Notes: generated by a model not told the origin, from the sequence alone. DNA of 64,000 nucleotides from JAFDBW01 sp963825575 (GCA_963825575.1 CAWGUB010000010.1:1-64000); one strand, 5' to 3'. Shown: positions 38,366-48,464, numbered from the stretch's first letter. Made by a program: numbers and translations.

Positions 38366-39730
38366 ATGGACTATCGGGATAAAAAGATCGTGATTATCGG
38401 CGCCGGTTCCACCGGTCGCAGTCTGGCGCGCTTTTTCCTTGCACGTGGAGCGCAGATTGTCCTGTCCGATTATCGCTCCGCAGAGCGTTTCGATGATCTC
38501 GATGAGTTGCACGCCCTGGGAATCCAGTTGGATCTCGGCGGTCATACGCAGGAACTGTTGATGGCCGCTGACCTGATTGCTGTCAGCCCAGGAGTGCCGC
38601 TCGATATCCCGGTTCTGAAAGCCTGCCAGGGACGAAAGATCGCGATCTCCGGCGAAGTGGAAATCGCCTGGCACGAACTGTCCGGCATCATGATCGCCAT
38701 TACCGGGACCAACGGCAAGTCGACAGTGACCAGTCTGATCGGCGAGATGCTGAAAGCCTGGGGACAAAATGCCTTCATCGGCGGGAACCTCGGAATACCA
38801 CTGATCGACGCAGTCGGCAAGGACTACGACTGGCAGGTGGTCGAACTATCGTCCTTCCAGCTCGAAACGATCGAAGCGTTCCGGCCGCGCTATGCCATGC
38901 TTCTGAATATCAGCGAGGATCACCTGGATCGTTACCCGGACATGGCCAGCTACGTGGCTGCCAAGCAACGGATCTTCGAAAACCAGCAAAAAGAAGATAT
39001 CGCGATCCTGAACCACGACGACCCGCTTGTCGCGAACTCTGCGAGCAATATCCGTTCGCAAAAGGTGTATTTCAGCAGCCGATCCGTGCTGGAAGAGGGG
39101 ATGAGTCTGGTTGACGACCGGATTATCTGGCGATGGAACGGACAAGAGACGCTCTTTCCGGTCTCGGAGCTGCAGATTCGCGGACGGCACAACCAGGAAA
39201 ACGTGATGGCCGCCCTGATCCCGCCGCTGATGGAAGGTTGTCCGGCAGAGATCGCCTGGGGTGCCGCGAAAAACTTCACCGGTCTCAAGCATCGCATGGA
39301 GTATCTCGGTGACCTGCATGGGGCGGGCTGGTACAACGATTCCAAAGGGACCAATATCGGCAGCGTCGTCAAGAGTCTGGCCGGGCTTGACAAGCCGGTC
39401 GTCCTGATTGCCGGTGGCAAGGATAAACAGGGCGACCTGTCAGCACTGATTGAGCCAATCCGGGAGAAGGTTGAACAGCTGATCCTGATCGGCGCCGCCG
39501 CTGAACGCATGGCCGCAGCCTTTGCCGGCCTGACCAGGATTCATCGTGTCGACAGCATGCATGCCGCCGTTGAGCTGGCCGCTCACTTCAGCGGCCCCGG
39601 CGCCACCGTACTCCTGTCGCCGGGCTGCTCCAGTTTCGACATGTTCGAGAATTTTGCCGCACGCGGTGAAATCTTTGCCCGCGAATTTCGTGCTTTGAGC
39701 GGGCGCGGGGAGTGTGTCAATGGAAATTAG
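38366..39730 (+). CDS. murD: UDP-MurNAc-L-Ala:D-Glu ligase
   Basis: The 454-residue Mur ligase has IIGAGSTGRSLARFFLARG, the P-loop AITGTNGKSTVTSLIGEML, ELSSFQLETIEAFRP, NISEDHLDRY and GLKHRMEYLG-L-GAGWYNDSKGTN. It adds D-glutamate as the second peptide residue. It starts seven bases after mraY and overlaps ftsW. Confidence 0.97.
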   Translation: MDYRDKKIVIIGAGSTGRSLARFFLARGAQIVLSDYRSAERFDDLDELHALGIQLDLGGHTQELLMAADLIAVSPGVPLDIPVLKACQGRKIAISGEVEIAWHELSGIMIAITGTNGKSTVTSLIGEMLKAWGQNAFIGGNLGIPLIDAVGKDYDWQVVELSSFQLETIEAFRPRYAMLLNISEDHLDRYPDMASYVAAKQRIFENQQKEDIAILNHDDPLVANSASNIRSQKVYFSSRSVLEEGMSLVDDRIIWRWNGQETLFPVSELQIRGRHNQENVMAALIPPLMEGCPAEIAWGAAKNFTGLKHRMEYLGDLHGAGWYNDSKGTNIGSVVKSLAGLDKPVVLIAGGKDKQGDLSALIEPIREKVEQLILIGAAAERMAAAFAGLTRIHRVDSMHAAVELAAHFSGPGATVLLSPGCSSFDMFENFAARGEIFAREFRALSGRGECVNGN

Positions 39731-40826
39731 GCAGGGCACAGATCATTCGATTCTCCTGCTGGCAGTATGTCTGACCTGCCTGGGTGTGGTCATGGTGTTT
39801 TCCTCATCATCGATCATGGCAGTGCGTGATTATAATGACAGCCTGTATTTCCTCAAGCGGCAGGGTGTGTTCGCGCTGGTCGGGTTCGCCGCCATGGCGC
39901 TTTTGATGCGGGTAGATCTCAACGTGCTGCGCAAGGCCGCGTGGCCGGTCCTCGGGATCTGTGCACTGTTGCTGATCGCCGTTCTGATTCCCGGAGTCGG
40001 CAAGAAGGTCGGCGGCGCTGCACGCTGGCTCAAAGTTGGGGCGGTTACTTTTCAGCCGGCAGAGCTCGTCAAAGTCGGCCTCGTCATGTTCCTGGCCCAT
40101 TCGTTGGCCCGTAAACAGGATAAGGTCAGGAGTTTCCGTTTCGGGTTTCTGCCCTATATGCTGGTTCTTGCTGTGTTGCTCGGCTTGCTGGTGGCTCAGC
40201 CGGATATGGGTAGTGCTCTGACGCTGGCCGCCGTAGCGGTTGCAATGCTGCTGGTAGCCGGGACCCGATTGAGTTACCTGGCCAGTATCGGCCTGATATC
40301 GTTGCCGTTCCTCTATTTTATGGTGATGAATGTCGATTATCGCAGGCGCCGGATCCTGGCATTCCTCAATCCGTGGGAGGACCCGAGTAATTCCGGGTTC
40401 CAGATTATTCAGAGTTGGATCGCCTTCGGTTCCGGAGGGGCCTTTGGCCAAGGACTGGGCGAGAGCAAACAGAAGCTCTTCTACCTGCCCGAAGCACATA
40501 CCGATTTCATATTCTCGGTGGTCGGTGAAGAGCTCGGCTTCATAGGTGTAATTGTGATCGCCGCGATGTTCATGCTGCTGATTGTACGCGGTATGCGCAC
40601 GGCACTGAACGCACCGAACGAATTCGGTTGCCTGCTGGCCTTCGGTATCACCATGCTGATTGGACTACAGGCCTTTGTGAACATGGCCGTGGTCATGGGA
40701 ATGGTCCCCACCAAGGGTCTGGCTCTGCCTTTTCTTTCCTACGGCGGGACGAGCCTGGTGACGACCTTGGCTGCAATTGGCCTACTGTTGAACGTATCAC
40801 GGCATCTTCCGGGAGAGGTGCGATGA
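39720..40826 (+). CDS. ftsW: Septal peptidoglycan polymerase FtsW
   Basis: The product of about 368 residues is a SEDS-family membrane protein with ten helices. Family features include GVKKV-GAARWLKVG...FQPAELVKVGLV, QPDMGSAL, NSGFQIIQSWIAFGSGGAFGQGLGESKQKLFYLPEAHTDFIFSVVGEELGF and PTKGLALPFLSYGGTSL. It polymerises lipid II at the septum with FtsI. I use the ATG at 39720, with GGGGAG seven bases upstream inside the end of murD; a GTG at 39714 lies closer to that site. Confidence 0.96.
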   Translation: MEIRQGTDHSILLLAVCLTCLGVVMVFSSSSIMAVRDYNDSLYFLKRQGVFALVGFAAMALLMRVDLNVLRKAAWPVLGICALLLIAVLIPGVGKKVGGAARWLKVGAVTFQPAELVKVGLVMFLAHSLARKQDKVRSFRFGFLPYMLVLAVLLGLLVAQPDMGSALTLAAVAVAMLLVAGTRLSYLASIGLISLPFLYFMVMNVDYRRRRILAFLNPWEDPSNSGFQIIQSWIAFGSGGAFGQGLGESKQKLFYLPEAHTDFIFSVVGEELGFIGVIVIAAMFMLLIVRGMRTALNAPNEFGCLLAFGITMLIGLQAFVNMAVVMGMVPTKGLALPFLSYGGTSLVTTLAAIGLLLNVSRHLPGEVR

Positions 40827-41902
40827 AGCTGCTCCTGGCCGGTGGCGGTACCGGTGGCCATCTTTTCCCGGCGATCGCCCTGGCCGAGCAGTTCAAATCG
40901 GAAGAGCCGCAAGGTGAAGTCCTCTTTGTCGGTACTGAACGCGGGCTGGAAGCACGCATGCTGCCGGAACTTGGCTGGAAACTGGAGACGATAGAAATGA
41001 GCGGTTGGGCGGGGCGCGGATTTATTGCCAGGTTCAGGGTTCTGGGGCAGCTGTTCAAGAGTCTTGGCCAGTCGCGGAAAATCCTGCAAAATTTTGGCCC
41101 CGATGTTGTGGTCGGGGTCGGTGGCTATGCCTCGGTGCCGGCACTGCTGGCGGCAAAGACCTTGAAGATCCCGTACCTGGTCCACGAACAGAATGCCTGG
41201 CCCGGGCTGGCCAATCGCCTGCTGGGCTACTGGGCGAAAAGGGTCTGCCTTTCATTTGACGAGGCCGACCGTGCATTTCACCGCAGCGCCACGGTCCTGA
41301 CCGGCAACCCGGTCCGCGTCGCCATGGAGAAATGCCCGGGTTTGAACGACGAGAAGACCTGTCTGTTGGTGTTCGGTGGCAGCCAGGGCGCCATCGCAAT
41401 CAATCGGGCGATTGTCGCGGCCCTGCCGCTGCTGGGCGAATGGCGCGGCAAGCTGGAAATCATTCACCAGACGGGAGAGCAGGATTACGCGGAAACCGTG
41501 CAAGGATATCGTGATAACAACTGGCCGGAGATGGAAGTGACGCCTTTCATCAAGGATATGGCCGGCGCATATGCAAGGTCGACCCTGATCGTCTGCCGGG
41601 CTGGTGCGACGACCCTCGCGGAACTGACCGCCTGCGGCCGACCGGCGATCCTGGTGCCGTATCCGCACGCCGCGGCAGGGCACCAGTCGACAAATGCCAG
41701 GGCAATGGCTGCCAAGGGCGCTGCAATGACGATGGAAGAAACCGACCTGACCCCGGAACGCCTGGCCACTTTGATCAACGGCCTGCTGCACGATCGAACC
41801 AGCATCAAGACGATGGCAGCTGCTGCCAGGGGGCTGGCACGGCGCGGCGCCGCAGCCCGGCTGCTGCAGGAATGTCGAGCCGTCCTCGACGAAGCCATCT
41901 GA
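40823..41902 (+). CDS. murG: UDP-GlcNAc:lipid I N-acetylglucosaminyltransferase
   Basis: The 359-residue GT-B glycosyltransferase starts MKLLLAGGGTGGHLFPAIALAEQF. It has GVGGYASVPALLAAKTLKIPYLVHEQNAWPGLANRLL, VFGGSQGA and the C-terminal donor-site ICRAGATTLAELTACGRPAILVPYPHAAAGHQSTNARAM. It makes lipid II on the inner face of the membrane. The ATG overlaps the ftsW stop (ATGA). Confidence 0.98.
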   Translation: MKLLLAGGGTGGHLFPAIALAEQFKSEEPQGEVLFVGTERGLEARMLPELGWKLETIEMSGWAGRGFIARFRVLGQLFKSLGQSRKILQNFGPDVVVGVGGYASVPALLAAKTLKIPYLVHEQNAWPGLANRLLGYWAKRVCLSFDEADRAFHRSATVLTGNPVRVAMEKCPGLNDEKTCLLVFGGSQGAIAINRAIVAALPLLGEWRGKLEIIHQTGEQDYAETVQGYRDNNWPEMEVTPFIKDMAGAYARSTLIVCRAGATTLAELTACGRPAILVPYPHAAAGHQSTNARAMAAKGAAMTMEETDLTPERLATLINGLLHDRTSIKTMAAAARGLARRGAAARLLQECRAVLDEAI

Positions 41903-41913
41903 CAGGGATAGTT

Positions 41914-43290
41914 ATGTACGGCAAGATTCAGAAAATTCATTTTGTTGGTATCGGCGGCATCGGTATGAGTGGCATCGCCGAAGTGCTGATCAACCTTGGC
42001 TACCAGGTGTCAGGCTCCGATCTCAAGGAAAGTGAGATCACCAGGCGATTGCACAAGCTGGGTGGTGCGATCTCATACGGGCATCGCAGTGAGAACCTCG
42101 CCGAAGTGGATGTCGTGGTAACCTCGACGGCCGTGAAACAGGACAACCCGGAAGTCGAGGAGGCCCACAGGCGAAAAATCCCCGTGATCCCCCGCGCCGA
42201 AATGCTGGCCGAACTGATGCGCATGAAGTACGGCATCGCGATTGCCGGAACGCATGGCAAGACAACGACCACCAGCATGGTGGCGACAGTTCTGTCGCAC
42301 GGCGATATCGACCCGACGGTGGTGATTGGTGGTCGGCTCGATTCCATCGGCTCTAATGCCAAGCTGGGGCAGGGTGAGTTCCTGGTTGCAGAGGCCGATG
42401 AATCTGACGGGTCGTTTCTTAAGCTGTCGCCGACCATTGCCGTGGTCACCAACGTCGACGAGGACCATCTCGACTACTACGAGGACCTGGATGAAATCCG
42501 CGCGACCTTCATCGATTTTATTAACAAGGTGCCGTTTTATGGGCTGGTCGTGCTCTGTCTCGATGATCAGAACCTGCAGGGCATGATCCCCCAGGTGAAA
42601 AAACGCCTGGTGACTTACGGCCTGACCAGCCAGGCTGATTTCCAGGCTTCCGAAATCGTGCACGAAGGCGATCGTACCCGGTTCATGGTGCAATACCGTG
42701 GAGAGGAACTCGGCCGACTGAGTATCCGCATGCCGGGTCGGCACAATGTTCTGAATGCCCTGGCTGCGGTGGCCGTCGGTATGGAGCTGGATATGCCTTT
42801 CAAGTCGATAGCTGAGGGCTTCCAGGACTTTGGCGGCGTCGGCCGCAGGTTTGAGATCAAGGGGGAGCCGGAAGGGATCATGATCGTCGACGACTACGGA
42901 CATCATCCTGTAGAGATCAAGGCGACTCTGGCCGCGGCCTGTTCAGGTTGGAACCGGCGCGTGGTCGCGGTGTTCCAACCGCATCGTTACAGCAGGACCG
43001 AAGCGCTGTTTGATGATTTCACGACCGCTTTCTACCAGGCCGATCACATCGCCGTGATGGATATTTACGCCGCCGGTGAGCAACCGATCGCGGAAGTTAC
43101 TGCAGAGAAGTTGGCGAACGGCATCAGTGGTCATGGTCACAAGTCATGCTGCTACACCGGGGATATAGAGGCCACTGTCGAACATCTGCAGGCCGTGTTG
43201 CAGCCCGGTGACATCATGATCACGCTTGGTGCCGGTAATGTCTGGCAGGTCGGCGAAGAGCTGAAGCGACTTCTCAGTGGGTCGGACTAA
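41914..43290 (+). CDS. murC: UDP-MurNAc:L-alanine ligase
   Basis: The 458-residue Mur ligase starts MYGKIQKIHFVGIGGIGMSGIAEVLINLGYQVSGSDL. It has the P-loop GIAIAGTHGKTTTTSMVATVL, EADESDGSFL, VDDYGHHPVEIKATL and FQPHRYSRTEALFDDF. It adds the first amino acid to UDP-MurNAc. It is followed after only 30 bases by ddl, with no murB between them, which is unusual for this group. Confidence 0.97.
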   Translation: MYGKIQKIHFVGIGGIGMSGIAEVLINLGYQVSGSDLKESEITRRLHKLGGAISYGHRSENLAEVDVVVTSTAVKQDNPEVEEAHRRKIPVIPRAEMLAELMRMKYGIAIAGTHGKTTTTSMVATVLSHGDIDPTVVIGGRLDSIGSNAKLGQGEFLVAEADESDGSFLKLSPTIAVVTNVDEDHLDYYEDLDEIRATFIDFINKVPFYGLVVLCLDDQNLQGMIPQVKKRLVTYGLTSQADFQASEIVHEGDRTRFMVQYRGEELGRLSIRMPGRHNVLNALAAVAVGMELDMPFKSIAEGFQDFGGVGRRFEIKGEPEGIMIVDDYGHHPVEIKATLAAACSGWNRRVVAVFQPHRYSRTEALFDDFTTAFYQADHIAVMDIYAAGEQPIAEVTAEKLANGISGHGHKSCCYTGDIEATVEHLQAVLQPGDIMITLGAGNVWQVGEELKRLLSGSD

Positions 43291-43320
43291 AGCACAGGGA
43301 ACAGGTTCAGGAACGGAATC

Positions 43321-44250
43321 ATGTCGAATCGCAATGTATTGACAGAGAAGAGAACGGCCGTACTGATGGGGGGACTCTCCGCCGAGCGTGAGATTTCCCT
43401 GAAGACCGGTCATGCCGTACTCAAGGCGCTGCTGGAGAACGGCTGCAATGCCGTAGCCGTGGATGTCGGGCACGATCTGCCTGTCCAGTTGCGGAACGCG
43501 CGTGCCGAACAGGCCTTTATCTGTCTACATGGACGTTATGGTGAAGACGGCACTGTCCAGGGCTTGCTGGAGATAATGCAGATTCCGTACACCGGCAGCG
43601 GCGTTATGTCTTCGAGCATGGCAATGGACAAGGTAGTGAGCAAGCAGCTCATGCTCTACCACGAGATATCGACCCCCGGTTTCGTAGTATACCGTTGCGG
43701 GGACGACCGGGGCGCGCTACTGCAACGCTGCAGGCACTTCCCGCTGATCGTCAAGCCGGCCAGGGAAGGCTCGACGATCGGTATTACTATCGCCCGTGAC
43801 CTGGACCAGCTCGAGACCGGCCTGGATGAAGCCCTGCAACATGACGAACTGGTCCTGATCGAGGATTTCATCAAGGGAGATGAAGTGACCGTCAGCGTAC
43901 TGAATGGTGAATCGCTGCCGATCATCAAGATCGTGCCGAAAAGTGGTTTTTACGACTACCAGTCGAAGTATACGCCGGGACAGACCGAGTACCTCTTGCC
44001 GGCACCGCTGGATGCGGTCCTTTACAACCGGCTGCAGGAGACGTCCGTGGCTGCCTGTCGGGCGTTGTCGTGCCGAGGAGCCGCGAGGGTTGACTTCATG
44101 GTTCGGGAGAAGGAGTTCTTCTGCCTTGAGATCAACACGATCCCGGGGATGACAGAGACCAGCCTGTTGCCCAAGGCCGCCGCAGAAGCTGGCGTGTCTT
44201 TCAATGAACTGGTGATGCGGATTCTCGATGATGCAGATCTGAACAAGTAA
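43321..44250 (+). CDS. ddl: D-alanine-D-alanine ligase
   Basis: The 309-residue ATP-grasp enzyme has VLMGGLSAEREISLKTG, LHGRYGEDGTVQGLLEIMQIPYTGSGVMSSSMAMDK, PLIVKPAREGSTIGITIA and EINTIPGMTETSLLPKAAAEAG. It makes the D-Ala-D-Ala used by MurF. It lies between murC and ftsQ as in many proteobacteria. Confidence 0.97.
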   Translation: MSNRNVLTEKRTAVLMGGLSAEREISLKTGHAVLKALLENGCNAVAVDVGHDLPVQLRNARAEQAFICLHGRYGEDGTVQGLLEIMQIPYTGSGVMSSSMAMDKVVSKQLMLYHEISTPGFVVYRCGDDRGALLQRCRHFPLIVKPAREGSTIGITIARDLDQLETGLDEALQHDELVLIEDFIKGDEVTVSVLNGESLPIIKIVPKSGFYDYQSKYTPGQTEYLLPAPLDAVLYNRLQETSVAACRALSCRGAARVDFMVREKEFFCLEINTIPGMTETSLLPKAAAEAGVSFNELVMRILDDADLNK

Positions 44251-44267
44251 CAGGTGACGGATAAGCG

Positions 44268-45110
44268 ATGAAAGACCTGAAAATCAACAAGCAGAAAAAG
44301 CTCAAATCCAATCGGCGCAAGCAAGAGAAGCAGGCGCGCGACTGGAAGCAGCTTTTTCATCGTTTGCTGCGGATCGGCATCGCTTCCGGAAGTGGTTTCC
44401 TGCTGGCCAGCGGCGCTCTGCTGACCGCGCAGATGCTGCTCGAGTCGGGGTATTTCGGAGTGGCCCAGATTCGTGTTGAGCAGCAGGTGAGAGTTAGCGA
44501 GGGCGACATCCTTGATGCCTCCGATATTAAAATCGGCGACAGCCTGTTTGATCTGGAACTGCACATGATTGGCCGCAAGATAGAAGAGCACCCTTGGATC
44601 GCCAGGGCCGAAGTGGAACGATCGTTCCCCGACCAGGTGGTGATCCGGGTGGTGGAGCGGCAGGTGCGGGCGATTATCGATCTCGACTACCTGTACTACG
44701 TGGATCGGGAGGGCGCGGTTTTCAAAATGCTCGAATCAGGAGACGAGCTCGATTACCCGGTGATTGCAGGTATCGACAGACAGTACCTGCTCGATCATCC
44801 GGACCAGACCCAGGACAGCCTGGATCTCGCCTTGAGCTTGATGGATTTGCTTGAACAACGTCAGCTTTTTAACCTCGACGATGTGTCGGAGATATATTTC
44901 GACCAACAGGAGGGGCTGATTGTGTACACCCGCATCGGCGGCGTACCGGTGCGGATGGGTAAGCAGAATTTTTATGCCAAGCTCGACCGTCTGGAGGCCA
45001 TTTACGACGACCTTGAGCCACGATTGCTGGCTCTCGAGTATATCGACCTTAACGTGACCGATCGTGTGATTGTCAAAGTGGATGTCAAACGCACGGCCGG
45101 CAGAAGCTAG
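44268..45110 (+). CDS. ftsQ: Cell division protein FtsQ
   Basis: The 280-residue protein has a basic cytoplasmic tail and one membrane helix (about 37-58). A POTRA domain follows (GVAQIRVEQQVRVSEGDILDASDIKIGDSLFDLEL), then the FtsQ beta-domain (HPWIARAEVERSFPDQVVIRVVERQVRAI). It recruits FtsL and FtsB to the septum. It ends 22 bases before ftsA. Confidence 0.95.
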   Translation: MKDLKINKQKKLKSNRRKQEKQARDWKQLFHRLLRIGIASGSGFLLASGALLTAQMLLESGYFGVAQIRVEQQVRVSEGDILDASDIKIGDSLFDLELHMIGRKIEEHPWIARAEVERSFPDQVVIRVVERQVRAIIDLDYLYYVDREGAVFKMLESGDELDYPVIAGIDRQYLLDHPDQTQDSLDLALSLMDLLEQRQLFNLDDVSEIYFDQQEGLIVYTRIGGVPVRMGKQNFYAKLDRLEAIYDDLEPRLLALEYIDLNVTDRVIVKVDVKRTAGRS

Positions 45111-45132
45111 ATTTAGAGGGAAGGGGAGACAC

Positions 45133-46362
45133 ATGAACAGTAAACGGGAAAATCTCGTCGTCGGACTCGATATCGGCACGACCAAGATCTGTGCCATTGT
45201 CGGGGCAATGACCGACGAGGGGCTTGATGTCGTCGGAATCGGGACCAGCCCGTCGCGCGGTTTGCGCAAAGGGGTGGTCATCAATATCGAAAGCACGGTC
45301 AACGCAATCCGCAAGGCGATCCAGGAAGCAGAGCTGATGGCCGGGTGCGAGATCAAGGCCGTTTTCGCCGGCATCGCGGGTGGTCACATCAAGGGGATTA
45401 ACTCCCAGGGTGTGATTGCGATCAAGAACCGCGAGGTCACTACCGAAGATGTGCGCCGCGTGATCGATGCCGCCAAGGCCCTGGCGATTCCGATGGACCG
45501 GGAGGTGATCCATATCCTGCCCCAGGAGTTCATCATCGATGACCAGGACGGTATCAAGGAGCCGCTCGGCATGAGCGGAGTGCGCCTTGAAGCGAGGGTG
45601 CATATTGTCACCGGCGCAGTGGCCAGTGCCCAGAACATCATCAAGAGCTGCAACAAGGCCGGTGTTGATGTTGGTGATATCGTCCTCGAGCAGCTGGCGT
45701 CTTCGGAGGCCGTGCTGACCGCCGATGAAAAAGACCTCGGGGTAGCCCTGGTCGATATCGGCGGCGGCACTACGGATATCGCCATCTTCGTCGACGGGGC
45801 GATCAAGCATACCTCAGTCCTTTCACTGGGTGGCAACCACCTGACCAACGATATTGCCGTCGGCCTGCGCACCCCGACTGCCGAGGCAGAAAAGATCAAG
45901 CAGATCTCGGGCTGTTGCCTGACGTCAATGGTCGGCAAGGACGAAACGATTGAGGTGCCCTCGGTAGGCGGCCGCGAGCCGCGCATCTTGTCGCGCCAGC
46001 TGCTTGCAGAAATTCTCGAGCCGCGTGTCGAGGAGATCTTCACCCTGGTAAATCGGGAGATCGTCAAGAGTGGTTTCGAGGACCTGATTGCATCCGGAGT
46101 CGTGTTGACAGGTGGCTCGGCAATCCTGCCGGGAATGCCTGAGCTGGCCGAGCAGATTTTTGATCTGCCGGTTCGCCGCGGGACGCCGATAGATATCGGC
46201 GGCCTGACCGACGTGGTCAACTCGCCAATCTACGCGACCGGCGTAGGCCTTGTGAAATACGGTAGTCGTAACATGCAGACGCGCAACTTCGTGATCGGTC
46301 AAGAGAACCTCTTCGATCGCGTCGCGCGCCGCATGAAGGAATGGTTCGGAGAATTTTTCTAA
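45133..46362 (+). CDS. ftsA: Cell division protein FtsA
   Basis: The 409-residue actin-like ATPase has NLVVGLDIGTTKICAIVG, the SHS2-type 1C insert (HILPQEFIIDDQDGIKEPLGMSGVRLEA) and LVDIGGGTTDIAIFVDGAI. A C-terminal amphipathic helix (LFDRVARRMKEWFGEFF) anchors FtsZ to the membrane. The ATG at 45133 follows GGGGAG; upstream in-frame codons lie inside ftsQ. Confidence 0.97.
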   Translation: MNSKRENLVVGLDIGTTKICAIVGAMTDEGLDVVGIGTSPSRGLRKGVVINIESTVNAIRKAIQEAELMAGCEIKAVFAGIAGGHIKGINSQGVIAIKNREVTTEDVRRVIDAAKALAIPMDREVIHILPQEFIIDDQDGIKEPLGMSGVRLEARVHIVTGAVASAQNIIKSCNKAGVDVGDIVLEQLASSEAVLTADEKDLGVALVDIGGGTTDIAIFVDGAIKHTSVLSLGGNHLTNDIAVGLRTPTAEAEKIKQISGCCLTSMVGKDETIEVPSVGGREPRILSRQLLAEILEPRVEEIFTLVNREIVKSGFEDLIASGVVLTGGSAILPGMPELAEQIFDLPVRRGTPIDIGGLTDVVNSPIYATGVGLVKYGSRNMQTRNFVIGQENLFDRVARRMKEWFGEFF

Positions 46363-46448
46363 AGAGAAAATCAAGGCAATGTGCCAGAAACTTAAACTGA
46401 CGGGGCCATGGAGAGGCCCCGGACACAACAATGGCGGAGGGAGTCATT

Positions 46449-47603
46449 ATGTTTGAATTTGACGAGAATATTGACCAGGTAGCAAAGATCAAGGTTGTTG
46501 GAGTTGGTGGTGGCGGCAGCAACGCAGTCAATACGATGATTGCCGGTCGCATCGATGGGGTCGAGTTCATGGTGGCGAACACCGATGCGCAGGCATTGCG
46601 TGCCAACCTTGCGTCACTGCGGGTGCAACTCGGCACAAAGCTGACCAAAGGGCTCGGTGCCGGGGCCAACCCGGAAGTCGGCCGGGAAGCGGCTGAAGAG
46701 GACCGGAACCGCCTGAAGGAACTGCTGCAGGGCGCAGACATGGTCTTTATTGCTGCCGGCCTTGGCGGAGGTACCGGGACCGGTGCTGCGCCGGTGATTG
46801 CCGAAGTCGCAAGGGAGATCGGCGCGCTGACTGTTGCAGTTGTAACCAAGCCGTTCTCTTTCGAGGGCAAACAACGCATGATCAAGGCAGATGAAGGCGT
46901 CGAGGAGCTCAAACAGGTTGTCGATTCTCTGATCCTGATTCCGAACGATCGTCTCAGCGGACTCGCCGATAAGAAAATGGGTATCCTCGATGCGTTCAAA
47001 CCTGCCGACGATGTACTGAGACAGGCTGTACAGGGGATCTCGGACCTGATTACCACCCACGGCATGATCAATGTTGACTTTGCCGACGTCAAGGCGGCGA
47101 TGAGCGAACGCGGCATGGCAATGATGGGTATCGGTCTTGCCGAAGGTGAAAATCGTGCCGCAACAGCAGCACAGCAGGCGATCTGCAGCCCGCTTCTGGA
47201 GGAGATCGATATTTCCGGTGCCAAGGGTGTGCTGGTCAATGTGACCGGTTCTTCGAGTATGACCATGAATGACTACCAGGAAGTCGCCAATATCATCCAC
47301 GCGAAAGTTCATGAAGACGCCAACATCTTCATCGGTCTGGTCATCAACGAGGAGATGGGCGAGAAAATCCAGGTTACTGCGATCGCGACAGGGTTTGGCT
47401 GCTCATTCGATACCGGCAAGCGTGGTGCGAGCAATGAACTCGGTTATCCGACTCCCACGGCGCCGAACAAGATTGACCGTGACATCCCGGCTTTTATCCG
47501 TAACCAGAACCTGGACAAGCCGCGTGCCAGCATGCGCATCGGCAATTACAGTGAAGACGAGGAGTACGATATCCCGACGTTTTTGCGTAAGCGGGTCGAC
47601 TGA
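46449..47603 (+). CDS. ftsZ: Cell division GTPase FtsZ
   Basis: The 384-residue tubulin homologue has KVVGVGGGGSNAVNTM, the tubulin signature GGGTGTG (106-112) and T7-loop NVDFADVKAAM. It carries the conserved C-terminal peptide EYDIPTFLRKR, which binds FtsA. I start at the ATG at 46449 because GGAGGGAG lies just upstream; the ATG 18 bases earlier overlaps that site. It is the last gene of the cluster. Confidence 0.98.
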   Translation: MFEFDENIDQVAKIKVVGVGGGGSNAVNTMIAGRIDGVEFMVANTDAQALRANLASLRVQLGTKLTKGLGAGANPEVGREAAEEDRNRLKELLQGADMVFIAAGLGGGTGTGAAPVIAEVAREIGALTVAVVTKPFSFEGKQRMIKADEGVEELKQVVDSLILIPNDRLSGLADKKMGILDAFKPADDVLRQAVQGISDLITTHGMINVDFADVKAAMSERGMAMMGIGLAEGENRAATAAQQAICSPLLEEIDISGAKGVLVNVTGSSSMTMNDYQEVANIIHAKVHEDANIFIGLVINEEMGEKIQVTAIATGFGCSFDTGKRGASNELGYPTPTAPNKIDRDIPAFIRNQNLDKPRASMRIGNYSEDEEYDIPTFLRKRVD

Positions 47604-47772
47604 ACCAGATAATTTCCCGAAGGGCTGATTTTTAAGAGCCCGACGGCCAACTGCTGAACTACAATTCCGTGGCTTGTCAAAAGAGTGAGCAGCCGTGCCG
47701 GTTCTCCGCCCGGCGTCTCACGGTTTGTTCAATGCTCTGCGCCTGCCTGTAATGGGACTCCCTCAACAACAT

Positions 47773-47801
47773 TGGGCCGCCTCGTGCGGCCCCATTTTTT
47801 T
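47773..47801 (+). terminator. Rho-independent terminator of the dcw cluster
   Basis: The stem TGGGCCGC/GCGGCCC(CA) with a five-base loop is followed by a run of seven T residues, about 170 bases after the ftsZ stop. I see nothing else in that 170-base gap. Confidence 0.85.
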
Positions 47802-47919
47802 GTCCCGGGATCCTTGCCGTATTGATCAACTTCGAAGATGCCTTGGTTTGGTTGCGCTCTCTTCAACCGGAATGACCTCTTCAACACGGTCTTCCATAGC
47901 CAGTGACCAAATTGCATTA

Positions 47920-48369
47920 TTACTGCAGTGCAGCCTCGGTCATTCCGGCCAGGGCCTTGCCAAGTTTTCCGGCAACCGGACAATCAGCCACACCGTGGCG
48001 TTTTGCCAGAAATTCCGGATCATTGTAACCCAGCCAGACTTGGGAGGAGGCGTCCTGCCAGACCAGGGCTTTCAGCGGCAGGTCGATGCCGACCGTCTGC
48101 GCACACTCCATAAACGGCGTCCCGCCTTGCGGGTTGCCGAATATGATCACTTCAGTGGGGCGTAGCGATCTGCCAATCTTCGACGCGCCGGCGGCGTGGT
48201 TGATGCGCGTGAAAACGTTCAGACCGCGCTCGTTCACCACTGCTTCAAACCGGTCCATCGTATCTTTGGCGCTGTAGGGACTCTTGACGGCAATCAAGCC
48301 ATCAGCCGCACCGGCTACCGAAACGATCACTGCGAGGGTGAGAATCATAAATAATTGCAGGACTTTCAT
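47920..48369 (-). CDS. Exported DUF302 protein
   Basis: The 149-residue protein has a signal peptide (MKVLQLFMILTLAVIVSVAGA). It then has the DUF302 pattern: KSPYSAKDTMDRFEAVVNERGLNVFTRINHAAGA, ...EVIIFGNPQGGTPFMECAQTVGIDLPLKALVWQD and VWLGYNDPEFL. DUF302 proteins are small periplasmic or soluble proteins of unclear function. It converges on ftsZ. Confidence 0.85.
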   Translation of the reverse strand: MKVLQLFMILTLAVIVSVAGAADGLIAVKSPYSAKDTMDRFEAVVNERGLNVFTRINHAAGASKIGRSLRPTEVIIFGNPQGGTPFMECAQTVGIDLPLKALVWQDASSQVWLGYNDPEFLAKRHGVADCPVAGKLGKALAGMTEAALQ

Positions 48370-48464
48370 GGGAACTCCTCTCTACAGGTGCTCATGAGTT
48401 GTCGAATTTTTGTACTTCCCCCTGCATTATAACCTTTCCCCTTAAAAGTTTCTGAAAACACCGC

